A stretch of 64,000 nucleotides of DNA from NCBI RefSeq assembly GCF_008086345.1, contig NZ_CP043006.1, forward strand, positions 4,710,032 to 4,774,031. Direction: 5' to 3'. The position numbers were made by a program, and so were the translations under genes. This DNA comes from Chitinophaga sp. XS-30 (GTDB taxonomy: Bacteria; Bacteroidota; Bacteroidia; Chitinophagales; Chitinophagaceae). Position 1 is the first letter of the stretch; the number at the start of each line of letters is the position of its first letter. The notes under the pieces are model-generated. The model had not been told where the DNA came from. It searched no databases and saw only the letters and a program-made list of their open reading frames with translations. Below, in pieces: positions 6,629-16,441 of the stretch.

Positions 6629-7567
6629 TTATGGCACCAGCGATATGCCGCTGATAAATATGGCTTCATATGCCGAAGCGTATTTAACGGATGCCAGTGC
6701 GGTAAAACGCAGGTGCCGGGCGGTGGTAAGACCTACATCGAGCGTCTGCATATTATCAGCGATGTTGCCCTCAAACACACCTTTATCTGTCCAGCTAGTA
6801 CCATCCATGCTCGTCTCTATCCTGATGGAGGTGGGATAGCCACCCTGGGCGGGATAGTTCAGCAGCGGGGGCAAATAGTAATTCACGGCCGTGAAGGTTA
6901 CATCGCGGTTAAAATTGATGGAGATCCACTGCGGCATTTGCTGCGTGATATTACTGGTCCAGTAGGTCGTGAGGTCATTGTTGTCCAGGATATTGGCGGC
7001 GGCAAATGCGTTGAACACGGAAGATACCCCATTGATCGTCCAGCCGGTTTTACTGATAAACAACGGCTTGCCGGTTTTGAACACCAGGTACACTACCCTG
7101 TTGGTGGCAATACCGTCCGGATTGCCGTCCACCGACGCAATGACCACCGGCAACACATAAGTAGAATACTCTGTCAGCTTCGTTTGCAGCCCGATGTTCA
7201 ATTCCGCGTCCTCGGAAACCGGGGAACCGGCGGCAATGCGGGTGGTGGATTTGTAGAACAGCCAGGAAGTGGCCGGCAGCAGCAGCGCATCACCGTATTC
7301 GGCGCGGTATGCCGTGATCCTGGTGGTGTCCACAGCAAAGCTTACCCAATGGTCCGCAGACGATGTGTTGCCGGACAATACCGCTTTCAACCCGATCACC
7401 ATAGCGGAATCCTTCAGGATGGAAACGGGCACCTGTACGGTATCTTTATCAGCAGGCAACTGAAACGAAATGCTGCCTGCCGGTAATACAACCGGGCCGT
7501 TTTCCTTGCGGCATGCGGCCAGCAGCAAAATGAACGAACAAAATATATAGCTATAAATGGTACGCAT
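6629..7567 (-). CDS. DUF1735/discoidin (F5/8 type C) surface lipoprotein
   Basis: 312 aa, ATG at 7567. Lipobox LLAAC with C19 (MRTIYSYIFCSFILLLAAC). Residues about 30-170 match the DUF1735 (BT_3987-type) beta domain: SISFQLPADKDTVQVPVSIL, STYVLPVVIASVDG, NRVVYLVFK. Residues about 185-312 form an F5/8 type C-like domain: NILDNNDLTTYWTS, PQWISINFNRDVTFTAVNYY, ARHLRFTA. The discoidin part normally binds sugars or cell-surface ligands. It lies 16 nt downstream of susD and is probably the accessory surface-binding lipoprotein of the import complex. Confidence 0.88.
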   Translation of the reverse strand: MRTIYSYIFCSFILLLAACRKENGPVVLPAGSISFQLPADKDTVQVPVSILKDSAMVIGLKAVLSGNTSSADHWVSFAVDTTRITAYRAEYGDALLLPATSWLFYKSTTRIAAGSPVSEDAELNIGLQTKLTEYSTYVLPVVIASVDGNPDGIATNRVVYLVFKTGKPLFISKTGWTINGVSSVFNAFAAANILDNNDLTTYWTSNITQQMPQWISINFNRDVTFTAVNYYLPPLLNYPAQGGYPTSIRIETSMDGTSWTDKGVFEGNIADNMQTLDVGLTTARHLRFTALASVKYASAYEAIFISGISLVP

Positions 7568-7583
7568 TGTCTGATTTTTTTGG

Positions 7584-8954
7584 TTATGGGTTCTGTTGCA
7601 TATCAGGATGGAAGCGCATAACCTGTATCGGTATCTGCAGGGTATAACGGTCGCTGTGCGGTGGCAGGGTGGCGATCACATTGCCCTGCGCATCGTACCG
7701 CACAACTTCATCCATCCTGTTCTCCTTGTCCAGGCGCCGCATGTCGAACCAGCGCAGCCCGCAGAAAGGCAGCTCGTGGCTTCTTTCCAGCAATACTTCC
7801 TGCAGTACCTCTTCCCGGTTGGTGGATTCGAAACGCACATAGCTGGCGACGGGGAACCTGTTCTTCCGCACATCGTCCAGCGCCTGCAGGGCTTCCGGCA
7901 GGTCGTTGGCGCGCGCGGCGCATTCCGCGATGATCAGTTTCATTTCCTGCACGGAGGTGCCGGCGTTGGTATAGTACAGCGTGTGGCTGAAGACTGGTGG
8001 GAAGTACGCGGTGGCGCCTCTGGTGGTAAAAGTGTAGCCATCGGTATTCTGATAAAACATCCTGATACGGAGATCATTGCCGGCAAAAGAACGCATGAAA
8101 TCCAGGTCTGCCCCCACCTGGCCGAGGACCATCCGGCCATAAATAACATCCGGATGCGTGCTGAGCAGGTTCGTTGAAGGAAGCGGCCCATTGAAATCGA
8201 TCATCTCTGTCTTGCCCATCGTCAATGCCAGTGCTGCATTCTTCCGCGCCTCCGCATAGTTCCGGGCATAAAAATATACCCTGGCCAATACGCTGTAGCC
8301 CGCTGACATGGATCCCCGGGACCGGTTGGCACTGTTATCTACCGGCAGATCGGGAATGGCGGCATTCAGGTCGTCGATGATGTGCTGGTATATCTCCGCA
8401 ACGGTGCTCCGCCCCGGTACGTCCTGCGTAACATCATTGGAAGTAACGAAGGGCACTGCCAGGTCTTCGCCGGCCGTAGCGGAATCATAAGGTTTGCCGT
8501 ACTCGTTCACGAGGTAGAAGTATTCCAGCGCACGGCCCAGCAAGGCTTCCGCCTTCAGGCTTCGCTTCTGTCTGCCGGTGGCGGATATGGCGTCATCTAT
8601 TCCCAGCAATACCGTGTTGAATTGATTGATCCGGGCATAATGCTCTCCCCAGAAAGCAGTAGCCGCATTCAGGTCTGTGGAGAACTGCGGCGCCCAGGTG
8701 TAGATCAGCTCATGGAGCAGCTTGGGAGGCGTATTGATGGATGCAATATCTGCATTATCGCCAAAATAGTTTGACCAGCAGTATGGCTCCCCGGACCCTC
8801 TTGCAAGCAGCTCATCGTTCAGCCACTGGTCATAGTCCGCGGCGGTGGACAGCAGTTTCTTCCCCTTGGGTGTCACATCCAGGTATTTGTCGCATCCCGT
8901 AAGCACAACGCTGCCAAGCGCCAGCTGAATAAGAATATATTTAAAGTGTTTCAC
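7584..8954 (-). CDS. SusD/RagB-family surface nutrient-binding lipoprotein
   Basis: 456 aa. The start is GTG at 8954, since no in-frame ATG lies between it and the SusC stop, 11 nt upstream. Lipobox LTGC with C21. SusD hallmarks: CDKYLDVTPKGK opening, AEALLGRALEYFYLVNEYGKPY (RA--Y--L---YG-P motif, about 150-172), four-helix TPR-like scaffold, MKLIIAECAARAND and a C-terminal LPFCGLRWFDMRRLDKENR. It caps its SusC partner and hands over ligand. The gene order SusC-SusD and the tight spacing indicate translational coupling. Confidence 0.93.
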   Translation of the reverse strand: MKHFKYILIQLALGSVVLTGCDKYLDVTPKGKKLLSTAADYDQWLNDELLARGSGEPYCWSNYFGDNADIASINTPPKLLHELIYTWAPQFSTDLNAATAFWGEHYARINQFNTVLLGIDDAISATGRQKRSLKAEALLGRALEYFYLVNEYGKPYDSATAGEDLAVPFVTSNDVTQDVPGRSTVAEIYQHIIDDLNAAIPDLPVDNSANRSRGSMSAGYSVLARVYFYARNYAEARKNAALALTMGKTEMIDFNGPLPSTNLLSTHPDVIYGRMVLGQVGADLDFMRSFAGNDLRIRMFYQNTDGYTFTTRGATAYFPPVFSHTLYYTNAGTSVQEMKLIIAECAARANDLPEALQALDDVRKNRFPVASYVRFESTNREEVLQEVLLERSHELPFCGLRWFDMRRLDKENRMDEVVRYDAQGNVIATLPPHSDRYTLQIPIQVMRFHPDMQQNP

Positions 8955-8965
8955 GCTCGTACAAT

Positions 8966-11900
8966 TTAAAAGTTGGTAAAAATGCCGACGGTGTAAGTAG
9001 GCGTCAGATAACGTTTGAGGTAGCTACCGGTGGCCATGCTGTAGTTGTATTCGTTCAAACCAACCGTCAGCAGGTTGGAAGCCTGGCATTTCACCTCAAA
9101 ATGACTGAAGCCGGCTTTCCTGATGAACGCCGCATTATCAAAGCTGTAAGAAACCGTCAGATCGCCCAGGGTAATATAATCTCCGTTTACCACGTATTTG
9201 TCAGCATAGTTATACGGATTGAGGGCGGTGGCATTGGCATATCCCGGCAGCGCCATCACATCTGTTGTCAACTCATCACCAGGAGCTTTCCAGTAAGTGC
9301 CTGCGCCTTCCTGCGGCCTCAAAGACGCGGGATTAGGCCGGGGCACCCTTACCTTGAATCCGCCATAATAGTTGATCATGCAGAAAACATAGAAGTTGCC
9401 GATATCTACCCGGTTGCTCAAACCTGCGTTGACGGTAGGAATGGAAGAGCCCATGTACATCGTAAGGCCCGAAGTATCGCTTTTCATTGCCAGTGCCGTG
9501 GGGGTGGAAGAACCTCTCTTGTCCGTATGATAGGCCTCCCCTTTCGTATTCAGCACCAAAGGATGCCCTGTACTGTCAAGCCCCCCGAAGCGGTAAGCGA
9601 ATAATGCGCCCACGGGATAGCCTTTTACGTATCCCAGTGCATTCAGGGTCTCGGGATTATAATCGCCGTTCTGGAACACCTCCAGCACCTTGCTGCTGTT
9701 GTGCGCCACCACGATACCCGTGTTCCAGTTGAAATTCCGTTTGGTGATCCAGTCTGCATGCACACCCACTTCTATGCCCCTGTTGCTGATAGTGGCCGTG
9801 TTGATCAGTGAAGGGCTCACGCCGATAGTAGGATCGATCTGCGCGTTGCCCAGCAGATCTGTACTTTTTCTCGTATAATAATCAACGGTACCGGTGATGT
9901 TCTTGAAAATATTATAATCCAGGCCGATATTGAAGTTGTTCGTCTGCTCCCAGCGCAGGCTGCTGTTGGCGTAGGAAAACAGCCTGAGCGAAGGGCTGGC
10001 GGGTGAAGTGTACGGATTCATCGCTGCCTCTGCGATCACCTGGGGAAGCGACATCTTCGCCACATTTCCGTTGAAGCCGTAGGCCATACGCAGCTTGAGC
10101 AGGTTGATCCAGGAAACGTCCTGCATAAAGTCTTCCCTGTTGATATTCCATGCCGCGCCAACAGACCAAAGCGGCTTGTATTTGTATTTGGGATTGGTAC
10201 CGAAGAGGTTGGACTGGTCTATACGCATGCTGCCGGTAAGCGAATAGATATTTTTGAAAGAATATACAACGTTGGCATAGGCTGATAAGAATCTGTCTTC
10301 GGCATACGCCTGGTTAAACAGGTTTTCGTATGCATCCTGGCCTTGAAAAGGTTGTGTCAGCCCGAAAGAGCCTCTGACTGCCCCGGTACTGATGGAAGCA
10401 AGGTCCGCCGGTTGCTGCAGCAGCGTTTCATCATTATAGCCAAAATAGCTGGCCAGGTTGCTTTTTTCTATCAGGTTCCTTACTTCCCCACCCAGTATCG
10501 CGTTAATGGAATGCCGGCTTCCGATCCTTTTGTTGTAATTCAATTGTGCGCGGGCAGTATAGCTCGATGTAGAGGAGGACTGCTGCTGGAGATATCCGCC
10601 CCTGGGTATGTTGTATTTGAGCGTTCCGTCAGGGTTTACGGTAACATAGGCATTCACATTCCGCCTGGCTTCAGAAGAAAGCTCCGAGGCCAGGGAGCGC
10701 CAGTCCGACTTGGAAGTTTCATAGATGCCGCCGAACGACAGGTCAAAACCACCACCGATCATATAACTGAAATTGGCCATAATCCTGTTATTGATGGTAC
10801 GCGTTTTATCCCTGATCTCGTTCACGTCTACCAGGGGGTACGACAACTGGTCATACAGCCCCCGCGCTACCAGTACATCATTGTAATAAGGTGAAATACC
10901 GTCTGCTACAATATAGGACGGATTGCCGTTCACATCCTGGAAGCGCTCGTAGGGAGCTATCGAAGTGATGGACGGAACGGGTGCGCTGTTAAAGTTCAGC
11001 TCCTGGTAATCCGTTGTCAGCTCCAGGGAAAGCTTTTTGGAGAACCTCAACGTGCTGCGGGCGCTGAGCAAGGTCCTGTTGTTATCGTTATTTTTATTGG
11101 TCTGCCGGTTGCGTGTATGGTTCGCCGTGATGTAATACAGCGCGTTGCCACTGCCGCCGGAAACGTTCAGGTTGTAGGTTTGTGTGACCGGGGAACGAAG
11201 GAACAACCGGCTGTAGTCGTCCGTATTGTCGTAGCTGTACAGGTCGGCCATCGCTCTCGCCGCCTGCTCATCCGTGATTATTTTTGCTGCCTGCTGCGCC
11301 AGGATTTGAAATACCCGGTTGCGGGGAAGCGTGCTGTTGGGCGTATGCAACTGCTCCCAGGCGCTTTCGGTGACGCTTGGGCCGTTGACGGCTTTCTGGT
11401 AATTGACAACAACGGCAGAGGCACTGTCCTCCCACCGGTAACGGCTGTAATTCTCTTTAGGCCTGATACCGGTAGTGGCCCTGAAGGCGAATTTCGGTTT
11501 GCCCAGCGAAGCCTGCTTCCTTTCAATGACGATCACGCCGTTGGAAGCCCGCACGCCGTACACCGTGGCAGCGGCGGCGTCTTTAAGAATGGTCACGGAC
11601 TTGATCTCGTTCGGATCGATCATATCCAGCGTCAATTCCGTAGGATAACCGTCTATCACGATCAGCGGGCGCTGATTGGCGGACATGGTGCTGATCCCCC
11701 GGATGTTGAACAAACTCCGGGAGGAAGGTAAACCGTCCGGGCCCGTGCTTGTAAAGGACACATCATTGTTGATCATGAGACCCGGCAACCGGTTCGTCAA
11801 TCCATCCAGAAAGTTGGTGCTGATCCGGGATTCATATTCTTTCGTGCTGATCCGGGAAACAGCGCCGGTGCTTTGTTCCGGGCGAATGCGCTGGTAACCG

Positions 11901-12625
11901 GTATTGATCGTCACCTCTACGTCAGACAATGTGGTAACTGTGGGCAGCAATGAAATGGTCAGGCTGTTTGAGGAGAGCATAGCAGCGGTAACCTCCACTG
12001 TTTTCGTTTCAAATCCCACATAGGAAATCGTCAATACATCTCCTTTTTCAACATCCAGGCTGAGCATGCCCCTGGCGTCTGTAACGCCTGATACCCTTTT
12101 GCTCCTGACGGTCACGGAAGCGCCCGAAAGCGGTTTTCCGCCCGGGTCGTTCACCAGGATGGTAATGGCCGCAACGGGATTTTGCGCTTCGGGGATAAAT
12201 GGCGATGCCGGAGCCGGTGCGGATGCGGATATCGTAATGGTCTTGCTGGCAATGGCATATTTAAGCGGCTGGCCGTGGAGAATAACGGCCAGAAAGTCCC
12301 GCAGGTCCATATGCTCTGCCGATACCGTAACAGGTTTGGTGCTTTCCAGTGTCTTTTTGGTATAGAGGATAAAGTAGCCCGTTTGCTTTTCAACGTCAGC
12401 GAATATCTTTTCCAGCGAAACCTTTGTGCCGGAAAAGGTCACCGTCTGCGCCGAGCTTCTGGCGCTGGCGTCCAATAAAAAAGCTGTCAGCAAGATCATC
12501 GTGAGCTTCATTACCAGAAGATTTTTGGCAAGGTTACGGCGCCTCCCCCGGGCGGCCAGATAACCATAAGCGATTTTTTGCATAAATTGCATTGGTTTTG
12601 GTTGTAAAGAAAGTGTACTAGTCAT
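8966..12625 (-). CDS. SusC/RagA TonB-dependent transporter with N-terminal STN signalling domain
   Basis: 1219 aa, ATG at 12625. A long basic leader and signal helix (LAKNLLVMKLTMILLTAFLL, about 33-52) precede an STN/secretin-type domain (about 60-130: VSLEKIFADVEKQTGYFILY), a carboxypeptidase-D-like regulatory domain (about 155-235: PGGKPLSGASVTVRSKRVSG), the TonB plug (about 245-370: LSDVEVTINTGYQRI, IDPNEIKSVTILKDAAAATVYGVRASNGVIVI) and a 22-strand barrel ending in aromatic TYTVGIFTNF. The STN domain marks this as a transducer that contacts the FecR protein encoded upstream, so ligand uptake should feed back on the ECF sigma factor. One of the in-frame Met codons at residues 12, 15 or 39 could be the true start. 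Confidence 0.95.
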   Translation of the reverse strand: MTSTLSLQPKPMQFMQKIAYGYLAARGRRRNLAKNLLVMKLTMILLTAFLLDASARSSAQTVTFSGTKVSLEKIFADVEKQTGYFILYTKKTLESTKPVTVSAEHMDLRDFLAVILHGQPLKYAIASKTITISASAPAPASPFIPEAQNPVAAITILVNDPGGKPLSGASVTVRSKRVSGVTDARGMLSLDVEKGDVLTISYVGFETKTVEVTAAMLSSNSLTISLLPTVTTLSDVEVTINTGYQRIRPEQSTGAVSRISTKEYESRISTNFLDGLTNRLPGLMINNDVSFTSTGPDGLPSSRSLFNIRGISTMSANQRPLIVIDGYPTELTLDMIDPNEIKSVTILKDAAAATVYGVRASNGVIVIERKQASLGKPKFAFRATTGIRPKENYSRYRWEDSASAVVVNYQKAVNGPSVTESAWEQLHTPNSTLPRNRVFQILAQQAAKIITDEQAARAMADLYSYDNTDDYSRLFLRSPVTQTYNLNVSGGSGNALYYITANHTRNRQTNKNNDNNRTLLSARSTLRFSKKLSLELTTDYQELNFNSAPVPSITSIAPYERFQDVNGNPSYIVADGISPYYNDVLVARGLYDQLSYPLVDVNEIRDKTRTINNRIMANFSYMIGGGFDLSFGGIYETSKSDWRSLASELSSEARRNVNAYVTVNPDGTLKYNIPRGGYLQQQSSSTSSYTARAQLNYNKRIGSRHSINAILGGEVRNLIEKSNLASYFGYNDETLLQQPADLASISTGAVRGSFGLTQPFQGQDAYENLFNQAYAEDRFLSAYANVVYSFKNIYSLTGSMRIDQSNLFGTNPKYKYKPLWSVGAAWNINREDFMQDVSWINLLKLRMAYGFNGNVAKMSLPQVIAEAAMNPYTSPASPSLRLFSYANSSLRWEQTNNFNIGLDYNIFKNITGTVDYYTRKSTDLLGNAQIDPTIGVSPSLINTATISNRGIEVGVHADWITKRNFNWNTGIVVAHNSSKVLEVFQNGDYNPETLNALGYVKGYPVGALFAYRFGGLDSTGHPLVLNTKGEAYHTDKRGSSTPTALAMKSDTSGLTMYMGSSIPTVNAGLSNRVDIGNFYVFCMINYYGGFKVRVPRPNPASLRPQEGAGTYWKAPGDELTTDVMALPGYANATALNPYNYADKYVVNGDYITLGDLTVSYSFDNAAFIRKAGFSHFEVKCQASNLLTVGLNEYNYSMATGSYLKRYLTPTYTVGIFTNF

Positions 12626-12732
12626 ATTCCTTCGAAACGATCCGAACTGTTTGGCCGCTACGACTGCAACTCGTGGCGGCTTCTTTGTTCAGACAGGTTT
12701 GGGGTTATTCTGGTTGGATTTATCACTTGTTA

Positions 12733-13926
12733 TCAGGAACCGGATATCAACAATTTCCGGTCCTGCAGGCTGGCATTGATCCCGAAATTCTTCAGGAAGC
12801 CTACTACATCGGACAGCTGTACATTCCTGTCCATTTTCCCTTTAAATGTAACGTCAGGTACCGTTCCTTCGTAGATCACCTGTATATCGTACCATCTTTC
12901 CAGTTGACGCATCATTACCGGCAGATCAACATCGTTGAAGTCAAAATACCCGTTCTTCCAGGCCATTGCCTGGCTGATGTTGACGTTGTTCACCACCCTC
13001 ACAGGCTTGCCCGCGGCTACCTGCGCCTGCTGGCCGGGTTTGAGCATCTGCCGGTCGTTATTCGCATTCACCCGGAGCGAACCTTCCACCAGTGTTGTTT
13101 TGACCGCCTGCTCCTGCTCATAGGCATTGATGTTGAAGCTGGTGGCCAGCACCTCAATTACAGTACTGTTGTTTATTTTAACGATGAATGGTTTGGCTTT
13201 ATCCTGCTCAACGTCAAAGAAAGCCTCGCCGCTGATCTCCACAACCCGCTCCCTTCCGGTGAAGATGGTGGGATATTTTATGGTGCTGGCCGCGTTCAGC
13301 CACACTTTTGAGCCATCCGGCAACACCAGCTGAAACTGGCGGCCCCTGGGTATCTCCAGTGTGTTGTAACTGGCCTGCATGCCATTATCCGTAGTATGGT
13401 ACTCCAGCAATCCGTTTTTCAGCACCACGTCCGTTCCCCGCTGGGAAGCCACTACACCGTTGCCCAGGCTGTCCAGCACTACCTTTGTGCCATCGGCGAG
13501 GGTAAGCACGGCGCCATTGGTGCCCGGGGAGACCGTGGCCTGAGCCAGCTGCGCGGGCGCTGCCGCCTGCTGATCGCGGGTGATGCTCCAGAGATAAGCG
13601 CCTGTTCCCGCTAAAATGAGCACCGCGGCGGCATAGCGCCACCAGCGCCTTTGCAGGAAAGGCGTCATGCGAACTACTTTGGGAGCGGAAGGTTGGGCAG
13701 ACCGGAGGATACGTTTGGTCATTCGCTCCGCGAACTTCCGGCGGAAGGCTTCGGGCCAGATGGCAGTGTCTGCATACTGCCGGTAGTTTTGCCACAGATA
13801 GTCCGCTACCTCCGGATCAAGATCATCCCTTTCAAACAATCGAAAAAAGGCCTCTTGTTCAGCGGCAGACAACAATCCCCTGTTATGCTTCGCTATCAGG
13901 TCGGCTATAGGCTGTTTCTCATGCAT
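12733..13926 (-). CDS. FecR-family anti-sigma factor with DUF4974
   Basis: 397 aa from ATG 13926 (the open frame begins two codons earlier with TTG). A cytoplasmic sigma-binding head (HEKQPIADLIAKHNRGLLSAAEQEAFF) precedes a single membrane helix (WWRYAAAVLILAGTGAYLWS, about 89-108), a periplasmic FecR domain (about 125-245: LADGTKVVLDSLGNGVV, YNTLEIPRGRQFQLVLPDGS, KVWLNAASTIKYP, GEAFFDVEQDKAKPF) and a C-terminal DUF4974/STN-like domain (MRQLERWYDIQVIYEG, FKGKMDRN). It holds the ECF sigma factor and releases it upon signal from the STN-SusC. It is 105 nt downstream of the sigma gene and 107 nt upstream of susC. Confidence 0.93.
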   Translation of the reverse strand: MHEKQPIADLIAKHNRGLLSAAEQEAFFRLFERDDLDPEVADYLWQNYRQYADTAIWPEAFRRKFAERMTKRILRSAQPSAPKVVRMTPFLQRRWWRYAAAVLILAGTGAYLWSITRDQQAAAPAQLAQATVSPGTNGAVLTLADGTKVVLDSLGNGVVASQRGTDVVLKNGLLEYHTTDNGMQASYNTLEIPRGRQFQLVLPDGSKVWLNAASTIKYPTIFTGRERVVEISGEAFFDVEQDKAKPFIVKINNSTVIEVLATSFNINAYEQEQAVKTTLVEGSLRVNANNDRQMLKPGQQAQVAAGKPVRVVNNVNISQAMAWKNGYFDFNDVDLPVMMRQLERWYDIQVIYEGTVPDVTFKGKMDRNVQLSDVVGFLKNFGINASLQDRKLLISGS

Positions 13927-14031
13927 ATTCAACGCTTTGCAACGGCCGCACGAAGCGGCACATACCTATAGACACCCTGAAAGGAGAAAAGCGGCAACAA
14001 CCGTAAAAAAAAATTTAAACAGCCCGCCCGG

Positions 14032-14622
14032 CTATATTGCCGGCAGGCAAAGCAGCAAAATGACAGGAAGCGGGTCTACTGCATGCCGGTGCAGGAAATC
14101 CCTGATCTCATTAATAGCGGAGACCAGGTTCCAGCGGACGGTGCGGGTGGCGATCCCTAATGCCTGGGCCACCTTTTCCTGGCTTTCGCCCTCCAGGTGG
14201 ATCATGGTGAAAACAGCGCGTTTCTGGTCCGGCAACTGCTGAATGGCTTTATCCAGCAGGATGCGCAGCTCCTTGTTCTCCTGCTGCTGATCGGGGGTTA
14301 ACAGATCGGGGATATCATCGGCCTCACCAAGCTCAAACTTCGCACCGGCGCGCCGTACGGCATTGATCAGGAAATTTCTGCTTACCGTGAAAAGATACTT
14401 GTCCCAGTTCTCTACCTGCTGAAGCTTGTCACGCTTCTGCCAGATCCTCATAAAGATATCCTGTACCAGTTCTTCCGCCTGGTGCCATGATTTGATGAAA
14501 GTAAGGGCATGGAAAAATACGCGCTCCGAGTACAGGTAGATCATTTGCTCAAATGCCTGTTCATCTCCCCGGGATACCCGCAGCAGCAGTTCGTGTTCAC
14601 GATTTGATCGGCTTTCTGACAA
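14032..14622 (-). CDS. ECF RNA polymerase sigma factor (SusCD-linked)
   Basis: 196 aa. The open frame starts at TTG 14622, and no in-frame ATG occurs before residue 27, inside the conserved sigma-2 region, so a TTG start is likely. Region 2: GDEQAFEQMIYLYSERVFFHAL, HQAEELVQDIFMRIWQKR, NWDKYLFTVSRNFLIN. Region 4: LPDQKRAVFTMIHLEGESQEKVAQAL, GIATRTVRWNLVSAINEIRDFL. It directs transcription of the downstream susCD operon when released by FecR. The hydrophobic tail DPLPVILLLCLPAI is common in Bacteroidota ECF factors of this group. Confidence 0.92.
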   Translation of the reverse strand: MSESRSNREHELLLRVSRGDEQAFEQMIYLYSERVFFHALTFIKSWHQAEELVQDIFMRIWQKRDKLQQVENWDKYLFTVSRNFLINAVRRAGAKFELGEADDIPDLLTPDQQQENKELRILLDKAIQQLPDQKRAVFTMIHLEGESQEKVAQALGIATRTVRWNLVSAINEIRDFLHRHAVDPLPVILLLCLPAI

Positions 14623-14860
14623 TAATTATCAGCATTTTGGCTTGAACTGCAAGTTTAAAACAAAATTCTGAACAAAGGAATTCTTCCGGACGGCTGGACC
14701 AGTGACCTTTCCCCGTTCCATCACGGTCATACCCAGCTCCTCCTTCGGGCGGGATTGCCAACACCCTATTTTTACCGTTCAAATCAGTGGTGTCAATAAT
14801 CGCAGAAAACGTGACCCGCTATGTGCAGAAAATACTTATTTTGAAGAAAATCGTTCCGCC

Positions 14861-15634
14861 ATGAAAAAATACCTGAAAAGAATCCTCATCGGCACTACCC
14901 TCTCCCTGGTACTCGTGACCGGCTTGCTGGTTGTATTCATACTCTATCCCAACAATCTCTTTGCAAAGCGCATTACTTACAAAGCCGTAACCATTTATTC
15001 CAATACACCGGTAAAAGGTGATTACCGGGCAGTGCTCGACAAGGCAACAGCGCTTGTGGAAACCGCTGAACTTTATGACAGGAACTATCAGTATGATATC
15101 TTCCTGACGAACGGAACAACCTATAAAAACATCGTCTTCAAATTATTGGGACCGTCATTGGCCAGGAGCCTGGACAATAACATCCTGCTGAATATTGATG
15201 CGGATTTCGGGGAGAACCTGCTGACCAGCCCGCAAAATAAAAGGAACCTGACCAGAACCATTGCACATGAAATGGTGCATTGCCTTCAAGTGCACCGTTA
15301 CGGCATGGGGAAGTTCAGCCCGGTCAATCATCCCCCGTTATGGAAGCAGGAAGGCTATCCGGAATATATTGCCTGCCAGGATGATATGCGTGCTCCCGGC
15401 TATGATTTCATGAAAACGGTCAGCAGGCTGTATAAGCTGGAGGAAAGTAAAACGCAATGGGTGGAATCAGCGCCCGGGCACTTTGATCCTATAACATACT
15501 TCAGGGGAAGGGTATTGATAGAATACCTGATGAATGTCCGCGGCATGCGTTATGACGATATATTGAGCGATCATGTTCAGGAGCAGGAAATATCTGCAGC
15601 GTTGAAGGGATGGTATAAGGTTCAGGGGAAATGA
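14861..15634 (+). CDS. Membrane-anchored zinc-peptidase-like protein (HExxH)
   Basis: 257 aa from ATG 14861; the frame is open from 14702 but the upstream part lacks any signal or domain character. One N-terminal membrane helix (ILIGTTLSLVLVTGLLVVFILY, about 7-28) precedes a periplasmic or extracellular domain containing NLTRTIAHEMVHCLQVHRYG. HEMVH is an HExxH zinc site near residue 145. A possible third ligand is in WKQEGYPEYIACQ (gluzincin-type E about 25-30 residues downstream). Soluble metallopeptidase activity is predicted, with unknown substrate. It is divergent from the ECF sigma gene and stands alone. Confidence 0.7.
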   Translation: MKKYLKRILIGTTLSLVLVTGLLVVFILYPNNLFAKRITYKAVTIYSNTPVKGDYRAVLDKATALVETAELYDRNYQYDIFLTNGTTYKNIVFKLLGPSLARSLDNNILLNIDADFGENLLTSPQNKRNLTRTIAHEMVHCLQVHRYGMGKFSPVNHPPLWKQEGYPEYIACQDDMRAPGYDFMKTVSRLYKLEESKTQWVESAPGHFDPITYFRGRVLIEYLMNVRGMRYDDILSDHVQEQEISAALKGWYKVQGK

Positions 15635-15844
15635 CGAATATTTTTACCGGAAGATAGTCTCCCTGTTTAGAAAGAATTAGCTAGCTCCGAGAACACCTGG
15701 CACTGCCAACGCAATACTCAAGCTAAAACACTCCAAAAATTAGCAAAAAATCACTATATTCGATAACGAAAGCCTGCGCCCGGATTATCCCCAACGTACC
15801 TGTTATTGTTGAAAGTTACTGGAACATAAAATAATTATCAGCTT

Positions 15845-16246
15845 ATGAATACCAACAATAAGACAACCCATATTGAGTACATCAAAGCAAAGGGGAAATT
15901 TGCCATTGCCTGCAATACTATTATCTTCTCAAATGAAGAAATCAAACTTCTGGAAAAATACGGACATTGGCTTGAAGCATTAAGTAGCGGTACGCTTTTG
16001 CCATGTAGCCCAAAGCAACAACAATTCATCGAAGTAATCCGGGCGCAGCGAAAACCCGAAACCAATATTGAAAATTTATGGTTCAAATACATCAAGAGAA
16101 AAGAGATTGAAGCCAAATATGGTAAAACTCTATATGCGACACCCACTCTCAAGGATGACCCTTTCTATAATCGAGACATGGCAAAAATGCTTAAAAGGAC
16201 CATGTTTAAAGTAACAAAAGAAAATCATAAAAACGATATAAAATAA
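15845..16246 (+). CDS. MaoP/DUF413-like protein
   Basis: 133 aa, ATG 15845. Residues about 24-92 follow the DUF413 pattern: FSNEEIKLLEKYGHWLEALSSGT, then P-S-KQQQFIEVIRAQRKPETNIENLWFKYIKR. Compare E. coli MaoP/YifE as I recall it: LLE-HG-A---L--G---P-T--E--FV-V-RG-REP-T--E--W-KY. MaoP helps organise the Ori macrodomain in enterobacteria. Here the protein has an unusual N-terminus and a basic C-terminal tail (RDMAKMLKRTMFKVTKENHK). The gene is visibly AT-richer than its neighbours, suggesting recent transfer. Whether it acts on the chromosome here is unknown. Confidence 0.65.
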   Translation: MNTNNKTTHIEYIKAKGKFAIACNTIIFSNEEIKLLEKYGHWLEALSSGTLLPCSPKQQQFIEVIRAQRKPETNIENLWFKYIKRKEIEAKYGKTLYATPTLKDDPFYNRDMAKMLKRTMFKVTKENHKNDIK

Positions 16247-16441
16247 CCTTCATCCGCAGTGGTCAAATCATCACTATCAAGTTCAAATACTCAGAAAAAT
16301 GAACCGAATAACAATGCTACCCGGCTAACAACTCTTTATCCAATTGACGGCCAACTCAAAATAGCGCATATAAATACGGCATCTCTCCAGATATCACCAT
16401 TATTCCCTTTTTGCTCTTCATATAAATATTCTGACCTCAAT

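Noticed and set aside
6551..7486. 311-aa plus-strand open frame opposite the TlpA and DUF1735 genes
   Set aside because: Shadow of two clear lipoprotein/oxidoreductase genes; no recognisable domain.
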